From Amycolatopsis dendrobii (GTDB lineage Bacteria; Actinomycetota; Actinomycetes; Mycobacteriales; Pseudonocardiaceae), in the NCBI RefSeq assembly GCF_014145675.1, contig NZ_JACGZW010000003.1, positions 124,001 to 188,000 on the forward strand: a DNA stretch of 64,000 nt, written 5' to 3'. Position numbers and translations under genes: made by a program. The notes under the pieces were generated by a model. The model was not told the DNA's origin, ran no database searches, and saw nothing but the letters and a program-made list of their open reading frames with translations. Shown here one piece after another: positions 44,447-52,726 of the stretch (its first letter is position 1; every line of letters starts with the position of its first letter).

Positions 44447-45058
44447 ATGGCGAGGACGAAGGATCCGGCAGTGCGCACCTTGCTGCTCGAACGGGCAGCG
44501 CAGATGCTCCGCACCCGCGAACCGATCACCCTGCGCTCGCTCGTCGCCGGCACCGGGGTGTCGACGATGGCCGTCTACACACACTTCGACAACATGGACG
44601 GACTGTGGAAAGCGTTGCGGCAGGAGGGTTTTACCCGCCTGGCGCACCGGATGGCCGAGGTCCGCCAGTCCGCCGATCCAGTACGCGACCACGCCGCGCT
44701 GATCTCCGCCTACCTCGGCAACGCGCTGGCCCACCCGGACCTGTACCGCGTGATGTTCGACGCCAACTTCGAACTCGAAGACGCCCAGGCCGCCGACGAC
44801 ACCCTCGAATACCTGGTGCAAGCCGCCGCCCGCGGCCGCGACACGGGCCGGTACCGCAAAGACCTCGACGCGCTCGAACTCGCCACGCAAAGCTGGGCCG
44901 TCGCACACGGCCTGGTCTCGCTGGTCGCGAACGGCCCTCTGCCGCGCGGCACGCTCGACCACGGCGCGCCTCTGTTGACCGCGCTGTTCGTCAGCGTCGG
45001 CGACGAACCTCAGCGCTGCGAACGCTCAGTGCGCCGCGGCTGGCGGCTGCCCGGGTGA
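44447..45058 (+). CDS. TetR-family transcriptional regulator
   Basis: A 203-residue TetR protein. The HTH is RSLVAGTGVSTMAVYTHFDN (about 30-49), followed by a TetR C-terminal domain of the WHG-type look (LELATQSWAVAHGLVSLVAN). It faces the acyltransferase gene 3' end by 3 nt. Divergent from ridA with the palindrome at 44418-44435, its probable operator. Confidence 0.9.
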   Translation: MARTKDPAVRTLLLERAAQMLRTREPITLRSLVAGTGVSTMAVYTHFDNMDGLWKALRQEGFTRLAHRMAEVRQSADPVRDHAALISAYLGNALAHPDLYRVMFDANFELEDAQAADDTLEYLVQAAARGRDTGRYRKDLDALELATQSWAVAHGLVSLVANGPLPRGTLDHGAPLLTALFVSVGDEPQRCERSVRRGWRLPG

Positions 45059-45061
45059 AGC

Positions 45062-46090
45062 TCAGCCGCGGAAAACGCTGCGCCGCTGGGAAAGCCGCCG
45101 GTACAGCGCGTGCTGGATCGACTCGCGCACCTGGTCGGTGAGCGTGAACACGAGCATCGGGTCGTCGACCGCTTCCGGGCCATAGTCGTCGGTGCGGATC
45201 GGTTCGCCGAACTCGATGGTCCACTTCGTCGGCAGCGGCACCGCGCCGAGCGGGCCCAGCAGCGGGAAGAACGGAGTGACCGGGAAGTACGGCAGCCCGA
45301 ACAGCCGCGCCAGGACCTTGAGCTCGCCGATCTTCGGGTACGTCTCCTCGGCCCCGACCACCGACACCGGAATGATCGGCACGCCCGCGCGCATCGCCGC
45401 GGACACGAACCCGCCGCGGCCGAAGCGCTGCAGCTTGTACCGCGCGGAGAACGGCTTCCCGACGCCTTTGAACCCTTCCGGCCACACGCCGACCAGTTCG
45501 CCGTTGGTCAGCAGGCGTTCGGCGTCGGCGTTGCAGGCGAGCGTCTGCCCGGACTTGCGCGCGAACGACCCGACCAGCGGAAGCTTGAACACCAGGTCCG
45601 CGCCGAGGCCGCGCAAATGCCGTCCGCGGGTCTCGTCGTGCACCGCGACCGCGGTCATCAGCGCGTCGAGCGGCAAGGTGCCGGAGTGGTTGGACACCAG
45701 CAGCGCGCCGCCCGCCTTCGGCAGGTTCCCGACGCCGAACGTGTCGACGCGGAACCACTTCTCGTACAGCGCGCGCAACGGCGGCAGCACGAGCGTCTCG
45801 GTGAGCTCGGCGTCGAAGCCGAACTCGTCCACCGCGTAGTCGCCGGTGAGCCGGTGGCGCAGGAAGGTGAGCGCGCTGCGCACCGATTCCGACAGCGGAT
45901 CAGCCGCGGGCTCGCACACCGGACCGGACGGCTGCGCCGGGAACTCGACCACCGGCGCTTCGGTACGCGGCTCGGCCTGCTCCGGAATCTCAGCCGGTTT
46001 CTCCCGGCCGGGTCCGTGCAGCGGGATGACCTGTGCCTCAGCACCGTTCATGGGATTCGCCTCGCTTCCGGCCCTCGTCGCGTGGTTCAT
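45062..46090 (-). CDS. 1-acylglycerol-3-phosphate-type acyltransferase (Rv0502-like)
   Basis: About 342 residues: a ~90-residue Pro/Glu-rich N-terminus, then a PlsC/LPLAT-type domain with LLVSNHSGTLPLDALMTAV (H...D spacing of six rather than four), VGVWPEGFKGVGKPFSARYK, and FVSAAMRAGVPIIPVSVVGA. ATG 46090 overlaps the SDR stop (ATGA); ATG 46048 is an alternative. Resembles M. tuberculosis Rv0502, next to Rv0501 in the same order. Probably makes a lipid at the membrane; acceptor unknown. Confidence 0.82.
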   Translation of the reverse strand: MNHATRAGSEANPMNGAEAQVIPLHGPGREKPAEIPEQAEPRTEAPVVEFPAQPSGPVCEPAADPLSESVRSALTFLRHRLTGDYAVDEFGFDAELTETLVLPPLRALYEKWFRVDTFGVGNLPKAGGALLVSNHSGTLPLDALMTAVAVHDETRGRHLRGLGADLVFKLPLVGSFARKSGQTLACNADAERLLTNGELVGVWPEGFKGVGKPFSARYKLQRFGRGGFVSAAMRAGVPIIPVSVVGAEETYPKIGELKVLARLFGLPYFPVTPFFPLLGPLGAVPLPTKWTIEFGEPIRTDDYGPEAVDDPMLVFTLTDQVRESIQHALYRRLSQRRSVFRG

Positions 46091-47133
46091 CGGCGCGCCT
46101 GCCCGGTGGCGGCGGCCTCGAGCACCTTGCCGGCCAGCCCGGCCAGCGCGCCGCCGTCGAGCACCGGACGCAGGCCGCGGCCGGCCACGTAATCGTCGAA
46201 CGCCTCGCGGGTGGTCCAGCGGGGCGTGTACCCGAACTCCTTCTTGAGCTTCGTGATGTCGACCGCGCGGCCGAAGTTCAGCAGCCGCACCTGGTCGGCG
46301 GAGAAATCGACCACCCGCGCTCCGCGCAGCAGCTTCCCGACCGACGGCACCACGCCGCGCGGCATCGGCAGCCCGACCCGGCCCGCCCGGCGGATCGCCT
46401 GCGACAGCGTGAGCACGCCTTCCGAAGCGACGTTGAACACGCCCGGCCGGTCCTCCAGCGTGGCCATTTCCAGCACTGACAGCGCGTCTGACCCGTGCAG
46501 CAACTGCAGGCGGGAGTCGTAGCCGAAGACCGTCGGCACGACCGGCAGCGAGAAGTACCGGGCCAGCACGGTGTCGACCTCGGGGCCGATGATGTTCGCG
46601 AACCGCAGCAGGGTGATGGTCAGGTCCGGGCGGCGGCGGGCGAGGCCGCGCACGTAGCCCTCCATCTCGACCGCATCCTTCGCGTAGCCGCTCGACGACG
46701 GCGGGATCAGCTCCGAATCCTCGGTGAACACCGCCTGCGAACGCGCGCCCGCGCCGTACACCGCCGCGCTGGACTTCACGACGAGCTTGCGCACCTTCGG
46801 CGCGCGCTGGCACGCCGCGAGCAGCCGCATCGTGCCGATGACGTTGACTTCCTTGACCGCCGCGCGCCTGCTCGGCCCGGCCGGATGCGCGGTGCACGAG
46901 GTGTGCACGACCGTGTCCACCTCGGCGCTGCTGATGACCTTCGCGATGAGCGGATTGCGGATGTCGGCGCGGACGAACTCGGCGCGGCCCATCCGCTGCT
47001 GGATGTCCTTGGCAGGCGGGGCGGTGTCGACGCCGATCACCCGCTCGAGATCCGGATGGGCGCCGAGCCGGGCGAGCAGCTTCCCGCCCAGGTCGCCGGC
47101 GACCCCGGTGACGAGCACGATGTTCGAGGCCAT
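46087..47133 (-). CDS. NAD-dependent epimerase/dehydratase (Rv0501-like extended SDR)
   Basis: A 348-residue extended SDR. The NAD motif is VTGVAGDLGGKLLARL (8-23), VVKSSAAVYGAGARS carries the catalytic serine region, and LLRFANIIGPEVDTVLARYF the substrate domain. The usual YxxxK is read here as SGYAKDAVEMEG, without lysine at the fourth position, so epimerase chemistry is uncertain. The gene overlaps the acyltransferase start by 4 bp. Named galE2-like in mycobacteria; real substrate unknown. Confidence 0.82.
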   Translation of the reverse strand: MASNIVLVTGVAGDLGGKLLARLGAHPDLERVIGVDTAPPAKDIQQRMGRAEFVRADIRNPLIAKVISSAEVDTVVHTSCTAHPAGPSRRAAVKEVNVIGTMRLLAACQRAPKVRKLVVKSSAAVYGAGARSQAVFTEDSELIPPSSSGYAKDAVEMEGYVRGLARRRPDLTITLLRFANIIGPEVDTVLARYFSLPVVPTVFGYDSRLQLLHGSDALSVLEMATLEDRPGVFNVASEGVLTLSQAIRRAGRVGLPMPRGVVPSVGKLLRGARVVDFSADQVRLLNFGRAVDITKLKKEFGYTPRWTTREAFDDYVAGRGLRPVLDGGALAGLAGKVLEAAATGQARR

Positions 47134-47341
47134 GGAACTCCCTGATCGGCAGCAGTGTGCAAGACGGAGTGATCACTCGGGGTGCGCGAACCTGCACTCG
47201 CTGGAAGCATCGCGCTGATGCGCCTGCCATGTTACCGGCCCCGGACGCCCTTCTGACCAGGGCTTACCTGGTTTTAACAACGACGTCCGGATTGCGATAC
47301 GCGCCTCACTCGATCGGGCGTAGGAGAGTCCGAACATGAGT

Positions 47342-47370
47342 GTGGCCCGTCCAGAGACTGGACGGGCCAC
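47342..47370. terminator. Hairpin terminator after bS22 gene
   Basis: GTGGCCCGTCCAG and its exact complement form a 13-bp stem with a 3-nt loop (arms 47342-47354 and 47358-47370). It lies 23 nt beyond the stop of the bS22 gene on the minus strand and is unrelated to the family A or B palindromes. Confidence 0.8.
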
Positions 47371-47393
47371 GAAACCTCAACCGCGCGGACGGC

Positions 47394-47495
47394 TTACTTG
47401 CCGGCCTTGCGCCGCTGCACGCGCGTACGGCGCAGCAGCTTGCGGTGCTTCTTCTTCGACATGCGCTTGCGGCGCTTCTTGATCACGGAACCCAT
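47394..47495 (-). CDS. 30S ribosomal protein bS22 (AURKAIP1/COX24-type, 33 aa)
   Basis: A 33-residue, extremely basic peptide, beginning [20 protein letters not shown] and ending [11 protein letters not shown]. It matches the actinobacterial 33-residue protein (Rv0500B) found in mycobacterial 30S subunits. ATG 47495 has GAGGAG 5-6 nt upstream and a hairpin follows. Its small size makes it easy to miss. Confidence 0.9.
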   Translation of the reverse strand: MGSVIKKRRKRMSKKKHRKLLRRTRVQRRKAGK

Positions 47496-47638
47496 GGGCG
47501 CTCCTCTTGGTCGTCGGTCACGCTGCCCGGCGCAGCGTCCAACGGGTGGAGCGCACAGGCACGAGCGGTTTACCAGGTTACTAGCGTCCCGGCGCGGACC
47601 GGTCGGCGGGCATGGTCTGACGCATGCCCGCCGTCGGA

Positions 47639-47854
47639 TCAGCCCACGTCGAAGTACGCGCCCTGCAGATACTCGTGCACCGCTTTTTCCGGCACCCGGA
47701 AGGACTTCCCGACTCTGACCGCGGGAAGTTCGCCCGAATGCACCAGGCGGTACACGGTCATCTTCGAGACCCGCATCAGCGTGGCCACTTCGGCGACTGT
47801 CAAAAACTGGACCTGCCCTACCGCGGGCAAATCCTCCCTCTTGTTCGGCGACAT
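47639..47854 (-). CDS. Excisionase-type helix-turn-helix protein (Rv0500A-like)
   Basis: A 71-residue DNA-binding protein: [40 protein letters not shown] and [14 protein letters not shown], a small MerR/excisionase winged HTH. ATG 47854 is the likely start; the upstream frame looks unlike coding sequence. It sits between proC and the bS22 gene as Rv0500A does in M. tuberculosis. It is not from a phage by context. Target unknown. Confidence 0.82.
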   Translation of the reverse strand: MSPNKREDLPAVGQVQFLTVAEVATLMRVSKMTVYRLVHSGELPAVRVGKSFRVPEKAVHEYLQGAYFDVG

Positions 47855-48190
47855 GTTTACCGCGTCCTTCGACACGTGTCGCGCCACGAGGCTTCCCCAC
47901 CTGTGGTATCGACACGCACGTGCTCTTCCGAGGGTAGCGGGACAGGTGGGACTCGTGCGACGCCTGTCACCAGGATGGGCCCTCACCAGCGGCTTCGCGT
48001 AGCCCGGACGGCGCAGCAGTGTCCGGTTTGCCCGAATAGCCGGAGCGTGCCGCTACGCCATCGACGACACTGAACGGACCAGCGGCCCTGCCGGACCGCC
48101 TCTCGGTCACCGCGGCGAAGCACCGCCGCCCGCCCCGAGACGAGCACGACACCTCGGTCCGACAAAGCGAACCACGCCCCAGGAGAGCGA
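47855..48190. other. Non-coding region between proC and the HTH gene
   Basis: 336 bp between two same-strand genes. No convincing ORF, tRNA or repeat was seen. It presumably includes the end of the proC transcript and the promoter and leader of the small HTH gene; the stretch near 47850-47885 is the least GC-rich. Confidence 0.4.
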
Positions 48191-49003
48191 TCAGCTCTCG
48201 TGCGCCCGCCCCAGCTCCTCCGAACGATCACGGGCAGCCTCGATCGCATCGAGCAGAGCCGCACGCACCCCGTGCTTCTCCAGCTCCCGGATCGCGTTGA
48301 TGGTGGTCCCGGCCGGGGACGTCACCGCCTCGCGCAGCAGCACCGGGTGGTCCTGGCCCTCGGCCAGCATTTTCGCCGCGCCGACCGCCGACTGGATGAT
48401 CAGCTGTCCGGCCAGCGCGCGCGGCAGGCCGAGCAGGATGCCCGCGTCGATCATGGCCTCGACCAGGTAGAAGAAGTACGCCGGACCGGATCCGGACAGT
48501 GCGGTGACCGCGTCCTGCTGCCGCTCCGGCACCTCGACGACCTGGCCGACGTGCGACAGCAGGTCCTTGACCGTTGCGACGTGCTCAGGCGTCGCGTGCT
48601 TGCCGGGTGAGATCGCGCTCATCGCCTCGCCGACCAGCATCGGGGTGTTCGGCATCACGCGGACCACCGGCACTCCCGCAGCGAGCCGGCGTTCGTACAG
48701 CGCGGTCGGCAGTCCCGCGCACAGCGAGACGACCAGCGACGCCGTCCCGAGCAGCGGGGCCAGTTCGTCCAGCACCGGCTCGATGTCCTGTGGCTTCACC
48801 GCGACCACGAGAATGTCCGCGCGCCGGGCCGCGTCCGCGACGGTCGCCGCTTTCATGCCCGGGTAGCGCGTCTCCAGCTCACGCGCCCGCTCCTCGTACC
48901 GCTCGGTGAAGAGCAGGTCGCCTGGCTCGTGGCCGCCGTTGAGCAGGCCCGACAGCAGGGCTTCGCCGATCTTTCCCGCACCCAGCACCGCGATCACACT
49001 CAT
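48191..49003 (-). CDS. proC: Pyrroline-5-carboxylate reductase
   Basis: A 270-residue enzyme for the last proline step. The NAD(P)H motif is VIAVLGAGKIGEALLSGLLN (3-22), VVRVMPNTPMLVGEAMSAI is conserved, and TALSGSGPAYFFYLVEAM plus REAVTSPAGTTINAIRELE close the active site. ATG 49003 starts the Rossmann fold directly. Neighbours match M. tuberculosis proC (Rv0500) in the Rv0496-Rv0502 block. Confidence 0.95.
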   Translation of the reverse strand: MSVIAVLGAGKIGEALLSGLLNGGHEPGDLLFTERYEERARELETRYPGMKAATVADAARRADILVVAVKPQDIEPVLDELAPLLGTASLVVSLCAGLPTALYERRLAAGVPVVRVMPNTPMLVGEAMSAISPGKHATPEHVATVKDLLSHVGQVVEVPERQQDAVTALSGSGPAYFFYLVEAMIDAGILLGLPRALAGQLIIQSAVGAAKMLAEGQDHPVLLREAVTSPAGTTINAIRELEKHGVRAALLDAIEAARDRSEELGRAHES

Positions 49004-49026
49004 GCGGCCAGCGTGCCAAACGCGGC

Positions 49027-49857
49027 TCAGCCGCCCGGTGCCGGGGCGAGCGCCAGCTGCCGCACCTGCGCGACGAGCCTGCCCTGCGCGTCCACGACGG
49101 TCGCGTCCGAGTCGAACCACGGCTCGTGCACCGAACGCGATTCGACGAGGATCCGCAGCCAGCCGGGGGCCGGACGGGTGCGCAGCAGCGAGGTCATCTG
49201 CACGGTCGGGGCCCAGCCGTGCCTGCCCAGGTTCGCCACCACCGGCGGGTTGAGGTCGCCTGCCAGCAGAGCGAAGTACACGTCGGGCTGGCCGGTGCGC
49301 GGACGCGCCCACATCCGCAGCCGGGGCGGGTCGCCGGTACGTCCGGACAGGAATCCCGCGGTCGCCGGATCGAGGCGCACGTCGCAGGCGGCAGACAGGT
49401 GGAACGGGCCCTCCGGGGTGTCCTTGCCGAGCTGCGGCGCGCTCGACGGCGGTTCGGCGGGCATCTGCGGCAGGTCCGTCCATTCGGAACGGCGCATCGG
49501 CAACCGGCCGACCGTGACCCTCGCCTCGACGCAAGCGCGGCCGCGCTGTTCGAGCGACACCGCGACCACCGAAACCCGGCGGCCGACCTTGCGCACGTCC
49601 GCGCGCAGCAGCACCGGGCCGAGTGCGGGCGCGTGCAGGAATTCGGTGCTCACCGCGAGCGGATCGACAGTCGCGTCCCCGCGCTCGTGCAACGCGGCGG
49701 CGGCGGTTTTCGCCAGCAACGCCACCAGAAACCCGCCGTGCGGATGAGCCCCGATCGACCATTCCGCACGCAACGTCGCGGTGAACGTGCCGTCCCCGAG
49801 CGACCGCACTGAGGTGGCCCCGTCGAAGGCGGTCGCGGTGTCGTCGGCCGCGCTCAC
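49027..49857 (-). CDS. Thioesterase superfamily protein (double hotdog, Rv0499-like)
   Basis: A 276-residue protein with two hotdog halves as in acyl-CoA thioesterase II: WSIGAHPHGGFLVALLAKTA with AVSTEFLHAPALGPVLLRAD in the first, and PTVQMTSLLRTRPAPGWLRI, WFDSDATVVDAQGRLVAQVR in the second. The usual double-hotdog catalytic Asp may correspond to D251-D253. It is 23 nt upstream of proC. Substrate is likely an acyl-CoA. Confidence 0.82.
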   Translation of the reverse strand: MSAADDTATAFDGATSVRSLGDGTFTATLRAEWSIGAHPHGGFLVALLAKTAAAALHERGDATVDPLAVSTEFLHAPALGPVLLRADVRKVGRRVSVVAVSLEQRGRACVEARVTVGRLPMRRSEWTDLPQMPAEPPSSAPQLGKDTPEGPFHLSAACDVRLDPATAGFLSGRTGDPPRLRMWARPRTGQPDVYFALLAGDLNPPVVANLGRHGWAPTVQMTSLLRTRPAPGWLRILVESRSVHEPWFDSDATVVDAQGRLVAQVRQLALAPAPGG

Positions 49858-50018
49858 GGACGACCGGCCACGGCGATACGGCGCGTGGAACCGGGTCCGG
49901 CGAAATCTGGAGACGGCGATGGCAACGAGGTCACGCCCGCACTTTACGGTGCGCGGCCGCCTTTGCGAGCCGAGCCGGGCAGGGACCGCCCGGACAGCCG
50001 AGCAAGATCACCCGCGGA

Positions 50019-50822
50019 TCATTGCCCCAGATGCAACCGGGCGAACAGCAGTGCTTCGGCCAGCGCCCGGGCCCGCGACGCCGCTCCGGTGGCGTGCCGG
50101 GTGTTGACTTCCAGCACTACCTGGCCGGAGAAGCCGTCACTGACCAGCTTCTCCAGCAACTCGGCACACGGCTGCCCGCCATGCCCGGGGATCAGGTGCT
50201 CGTCCTTCGGGATCCCTGTCCCGTCCGCCAAATGGACGTGGCTCAACCCCGCCCCCATCCGGTCCGCGAGCGCCAGCGCGTCCATCCGCGCCGCGGCCGA
50301 ATGCGACAGATCCAAGGTGTAGTGCCGGAATCCGACGTCCGTGGGATCGATCGACGGCCGGAACGCCGACACCCGGGCGTCGCGGGAACCGCCGGGCGGG
50401 CGGACCTTGAACATGTTCTCCACCGCGACGTCCACGCCGCTGGCGTCCTCCAGCTCGTCCACCAGATCGCCGAACGCGTCGCCGTACCGGCGCTGCCAGC
50501 GAAACGGCGGATGCACCACGACCGTGCGCGCGCCGAGTTCCAGCGCGGCGTCCACGGAGCGGCGCAGGCGCACCTCCGGATCCGGCGACCAGATCCGCTG
50601 CGTGATCAGCAGCGAAGGCGAATGGATCGACAGCACCGGCATCCCGGTGCGCCGCGACCAGCGCCGGATCGCCGAGACGTCCTGGCTGATCGGATCCGCC
50701 CAGACCATGACCTCGACGCCGTCGTAGCCGAGATCGGCGGCCAGCTCGAAGGCCGCGCCCGCGCGCAGCGGCCACACCGAGGCGGTGCTCAGACCCACGG
50801 GGACGGGCGCGCTCTCACTCAC
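50019..50822 (-). CDS. Sugar phosphate isomerase/epimerase-like TIM barrel (Rv0498-like)
   Basis: A 267-residue AP-endonuclease-2/xylose-isomerase-type barrel. LAADLGYDGVEVMVWADPIS, VVVHPPFRWQ and VAVENMFKVRPPGG, LSHVHLADGTGIPKDEHLIP, GQPCAELLEKL and VLEVNTRH provide the usual metal ligands (Glu/Asp/His). The start is GTG 50822. Real substrate unknown; conserved in actinobacteria next to ppx and proC. Confidence 0.85.
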   Translation of the reverse strand: MSESAPVPVGLSTASVWPLRAGAAFELAADLGYDGVEVMVWADPISQDVSAIRRWSRRTGMPVLSIHSPSLLITQRIWSPDPEVRLRRSVDAALELGARTVVVHPPFRWQRRYGDAFGDLVDELEDASGVDVAVENMFKVRPPGGSRDARVSAFRPSIDPTDVGFRHYTLDLSHSAAARMDALALADRMGAGLSHVHLADGTGIPKDEHLIPGHGGQPCAELLEKLVSDGFSGQVVLEVNTRHATGAASRARALAEALLFARLHLGQ

Positions 50823-50856
50823 GCGCCCATCCTGCCCCAGTGCCCTCGGCGGCGGG

Positions 50857-52578
50857 CTACTTGGCCACCAGCAACAGCGCCGCGGGCGACACCGTCACCA
50901 CCAGCCCGACGAGAATCGCCAGCAGGGTCGTCTGCAGGTCCTCGGCGCGGCGGATCTTCCGCACGATCCAGACCAGCGCGACGATCACCAGCAGCGCGCC
51001 CACGAGCGCGGCGGGCGCGAGGTTGACCCACAGCCAGTTGAAGCCCAGCCACACAGCGGCGCCGCCGACGACGCCCAGCGCGAGCTGTCCGGCCAGCGTC
51101 AGCCACTGCTTGCCCGCGGACACCGCGGGTTCCGGTTCGGCTTCGGCCTCCGGAGCGTCCTCGGCGACGGCTTCCTCGGGGTAGTCGTCGTACTCGTCGC
51201 CTTCGGCGTAACCCTCGGCGTGCTCGTAGCCCTCGGCCTGCTCGTACCCGTAGCCGTCGTCGCCCTCGAAATCCGGCTGGCCCTCGGGGTAACCGGACGG
51301 CTCGGCGAACTCGCGCTCGTATTCGGCCAGGTCGTCCTCGACCGAGTCCTTGCCGCCCGGCGCGAACGGCATCGGGGCCGGGTAGCCCGCGGTCGGCGGG
51401 CCCGCGTCGTAGTCCGCGGCGGCGGGCGGGTACTCGTCCTCGTAGCCGTCGTCGACGTAGTCGTCCTCGGCGTACCCCTCGGCCGGTTCCGGCTCCGCGC
51501 CAGCGGGCGGGACGGCCGGCATCATGCCGACCTCGGTGTCTTCCAGCTGTTCCGCCTGACGGCGCTGCCGCCAGCCGGCGAGACCCGCGGGCGGCGCGTC
51601 TTCGGCGACGCCATCGGCGGGCGGGCCGTCGATCGCGTCGAACTGCTCGGTGTGCGGCTCCTGCTTCGGCACCGGACGGCGGGCCGGGGCACGCCGCGGC
51701 CGATTGGGCGCCGCGGAGGCCGGGAACGCGCCGCTCGCCATCGGGGTCGCGGGCGGTTCCGGGGTGTCGCCGTCGAGACCGTCGAGGCGGGCGGCCAAGC
51801 CGCCGTCCTGCGGCGGAGGCGGCGGAGCTTGCGGGGCCGGGCGACGGCGGACCGGCGGCACCGCGCCGCGGGTCTCCTCGTCGGCGGCCTGCGGACGCGG
51901 CGGACGGCCGCGCGGCGGAACCGGCATCTGCCCGGATTCCTGCGGCGGCGCGGGCGGGCGGACGTAACCGGAGTCCTGCGGCGCGGCGGGACGCAGGTAG
52001 CCAGTGCCCTGCGGACCGGCCGCGGGCGGCGCGGGACGGGCGAACTGGCCCGACTCCTGCGGCGGCGCGGGCGGGCGCACGTAGGCCGAATCCTGCTGGC
52101 CGTTGGCGGGCCGCGGGTACTGCCCGGACTCCTGCGGCGGAGCCGGGGGACGCACGTAAGCCGAGTCCTGCTGGCCATTCGGCTGCGGAGCCGGGTACTG
52201 CCCGGAGGGCTGGCCGTTCCTCGGCGGCGGCCCGGATTCCTGCGGCGCGGGGTACTGCCCCGAAGGCTGCTGCCCAGGACGCGGGTACTGGCCCGATTCC
52301 TGAGGCGCGGGCGGGCCGGGCCGCGGGGCCGCGTCCGGACGGCGGCGGCCGCCGGGGGGACGCGAAGGAGGCGGCGGGGTGCCGCCCTCGGACGCCACCC
52401 GGTCGATGATCGCCTGCGGTCCGGTGTCGGTGAGGCCCGAGCGCCGCGGGGCGGCCTCGTCCTCGTCATCGGCCGCCCTGCGCCTGCGTCGCCGTCCGCC
52501 GTCGACCTGCTGCCCGTGCTGGGCGAGCAGTTCGGCCACGGTCTTCTGGGGCTGGTCGCCGCCGGTCTGGTCCGTCAT
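50857..52578 (-). CDS. Membrane protein with long Pro/Gln repeat region (Rv0497-like)
   Basis: A 573-residue protein. The N-terminus (VAELLAQHGQQVDGGRRRRR) contains the HG and polybasic features of the Rv0497 group. Residues ~90-220 are repeats of QESGQYP and RPPAPPQESGQ; ~390-480 is very acidic and Tyr/Asp-rich; three membrane helices end the protein (KQWLTLAGQLALGVVGGAAV, VGALLVIVALVWIVRKI, ILVGLVVTVSPAALLLV). M. tuberculosis Rv0497 is much shorter, so the middle has expanded. ATG 52578 is the likely start. Function unknown. Confidence 0.75.
   Translation of the reverse strand: MTDQTGGDQPQKTVAELLAQHGQQVDGGRRRRRRAADDEDEAAPRRSGLTDTGPQAIIDRVASEGGTPPPPSRPPGGRRRPDAAPRPGPPAPQESGQYPRPGQQPSGQYPAPQESGPPPRNGQPSGQYPAPQPNGQQDSAYVRPPAPPQESGQYPRPANGQQDSAYVRPPAPPQESGQFARPAPPAAGPQGTGYLRPAAPQDSGYVRPPAPPQESGQMPVPPRGRPPRPQAADEETRGAVPPVRRRPAPQAPPPPPQDGGLAARLDGLDGDTPEPPATPMASGAFPASAAPNRPRRAPARRPVPKQEPHTEQFDAIDGPPADGVAEDAPPAGLAGWRQRRQAEQLEDTEVGMMPAVPPAGAEPEPAEGYAEDDYVDDGYEDEYPPAAADYDAGPPTAGYPAPMPFAPGGKDSVEDDLAEYEREFAEPSGYPEGQPDFEGDDGYGYEQAEGYEHAEGYAEGDEYDDYPEEAVAEDAPEAEAEPEPAVSAGKQWLTLAGQLALGVVGGAAVWLGFNWLWVNLAPAALVGALLVIVALVWIVRKIRRAEDLQTTLLAILVGLVVTVSPAALLLVAK
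51919..52308 (-). repeat. In-frame proline/glutamine repeat region
   Basis: Codes for residues ~91-220 of the Rv0497-like protein. The 20-residue block NGQQDSAYVRPPAPPQESGQ occurs twice with a 25-residue (75-nt) period (134-153 and 159-178), and QESGQ or Q.SGQ recurs more often. Slippage or recombination could change its length. Confidence 0.8.
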
Positions 52579-52726
52579 ACCGTGCTGTCCAAAGCGCGCT
52601 CGGGGTTGGTTGTGGTCACTCGGGCACACCTGCCTCCGGAGCCGCGCGCAATCGACACCGTGCAGTGCATGTCCGTCACCTCTTCACCGTGCCTGGTCTT
52701 CGTCGGCCAAGTCCAGTCCGCTGCTG

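Noticed and set aside
47639-47854. Small excisionase-type HTH gene as a sign of an integrated element
   Set aside because: The same gene lies between proC and the bS22 gene in mycobacteria; no integrase, att repeats or phage genes are nearby.
51919-52308. DNA repeats as a non-coding tandem repeat array
   Set aside because: The reading frame is open throughout and repeats are multiples of three, so they are coding repeats.
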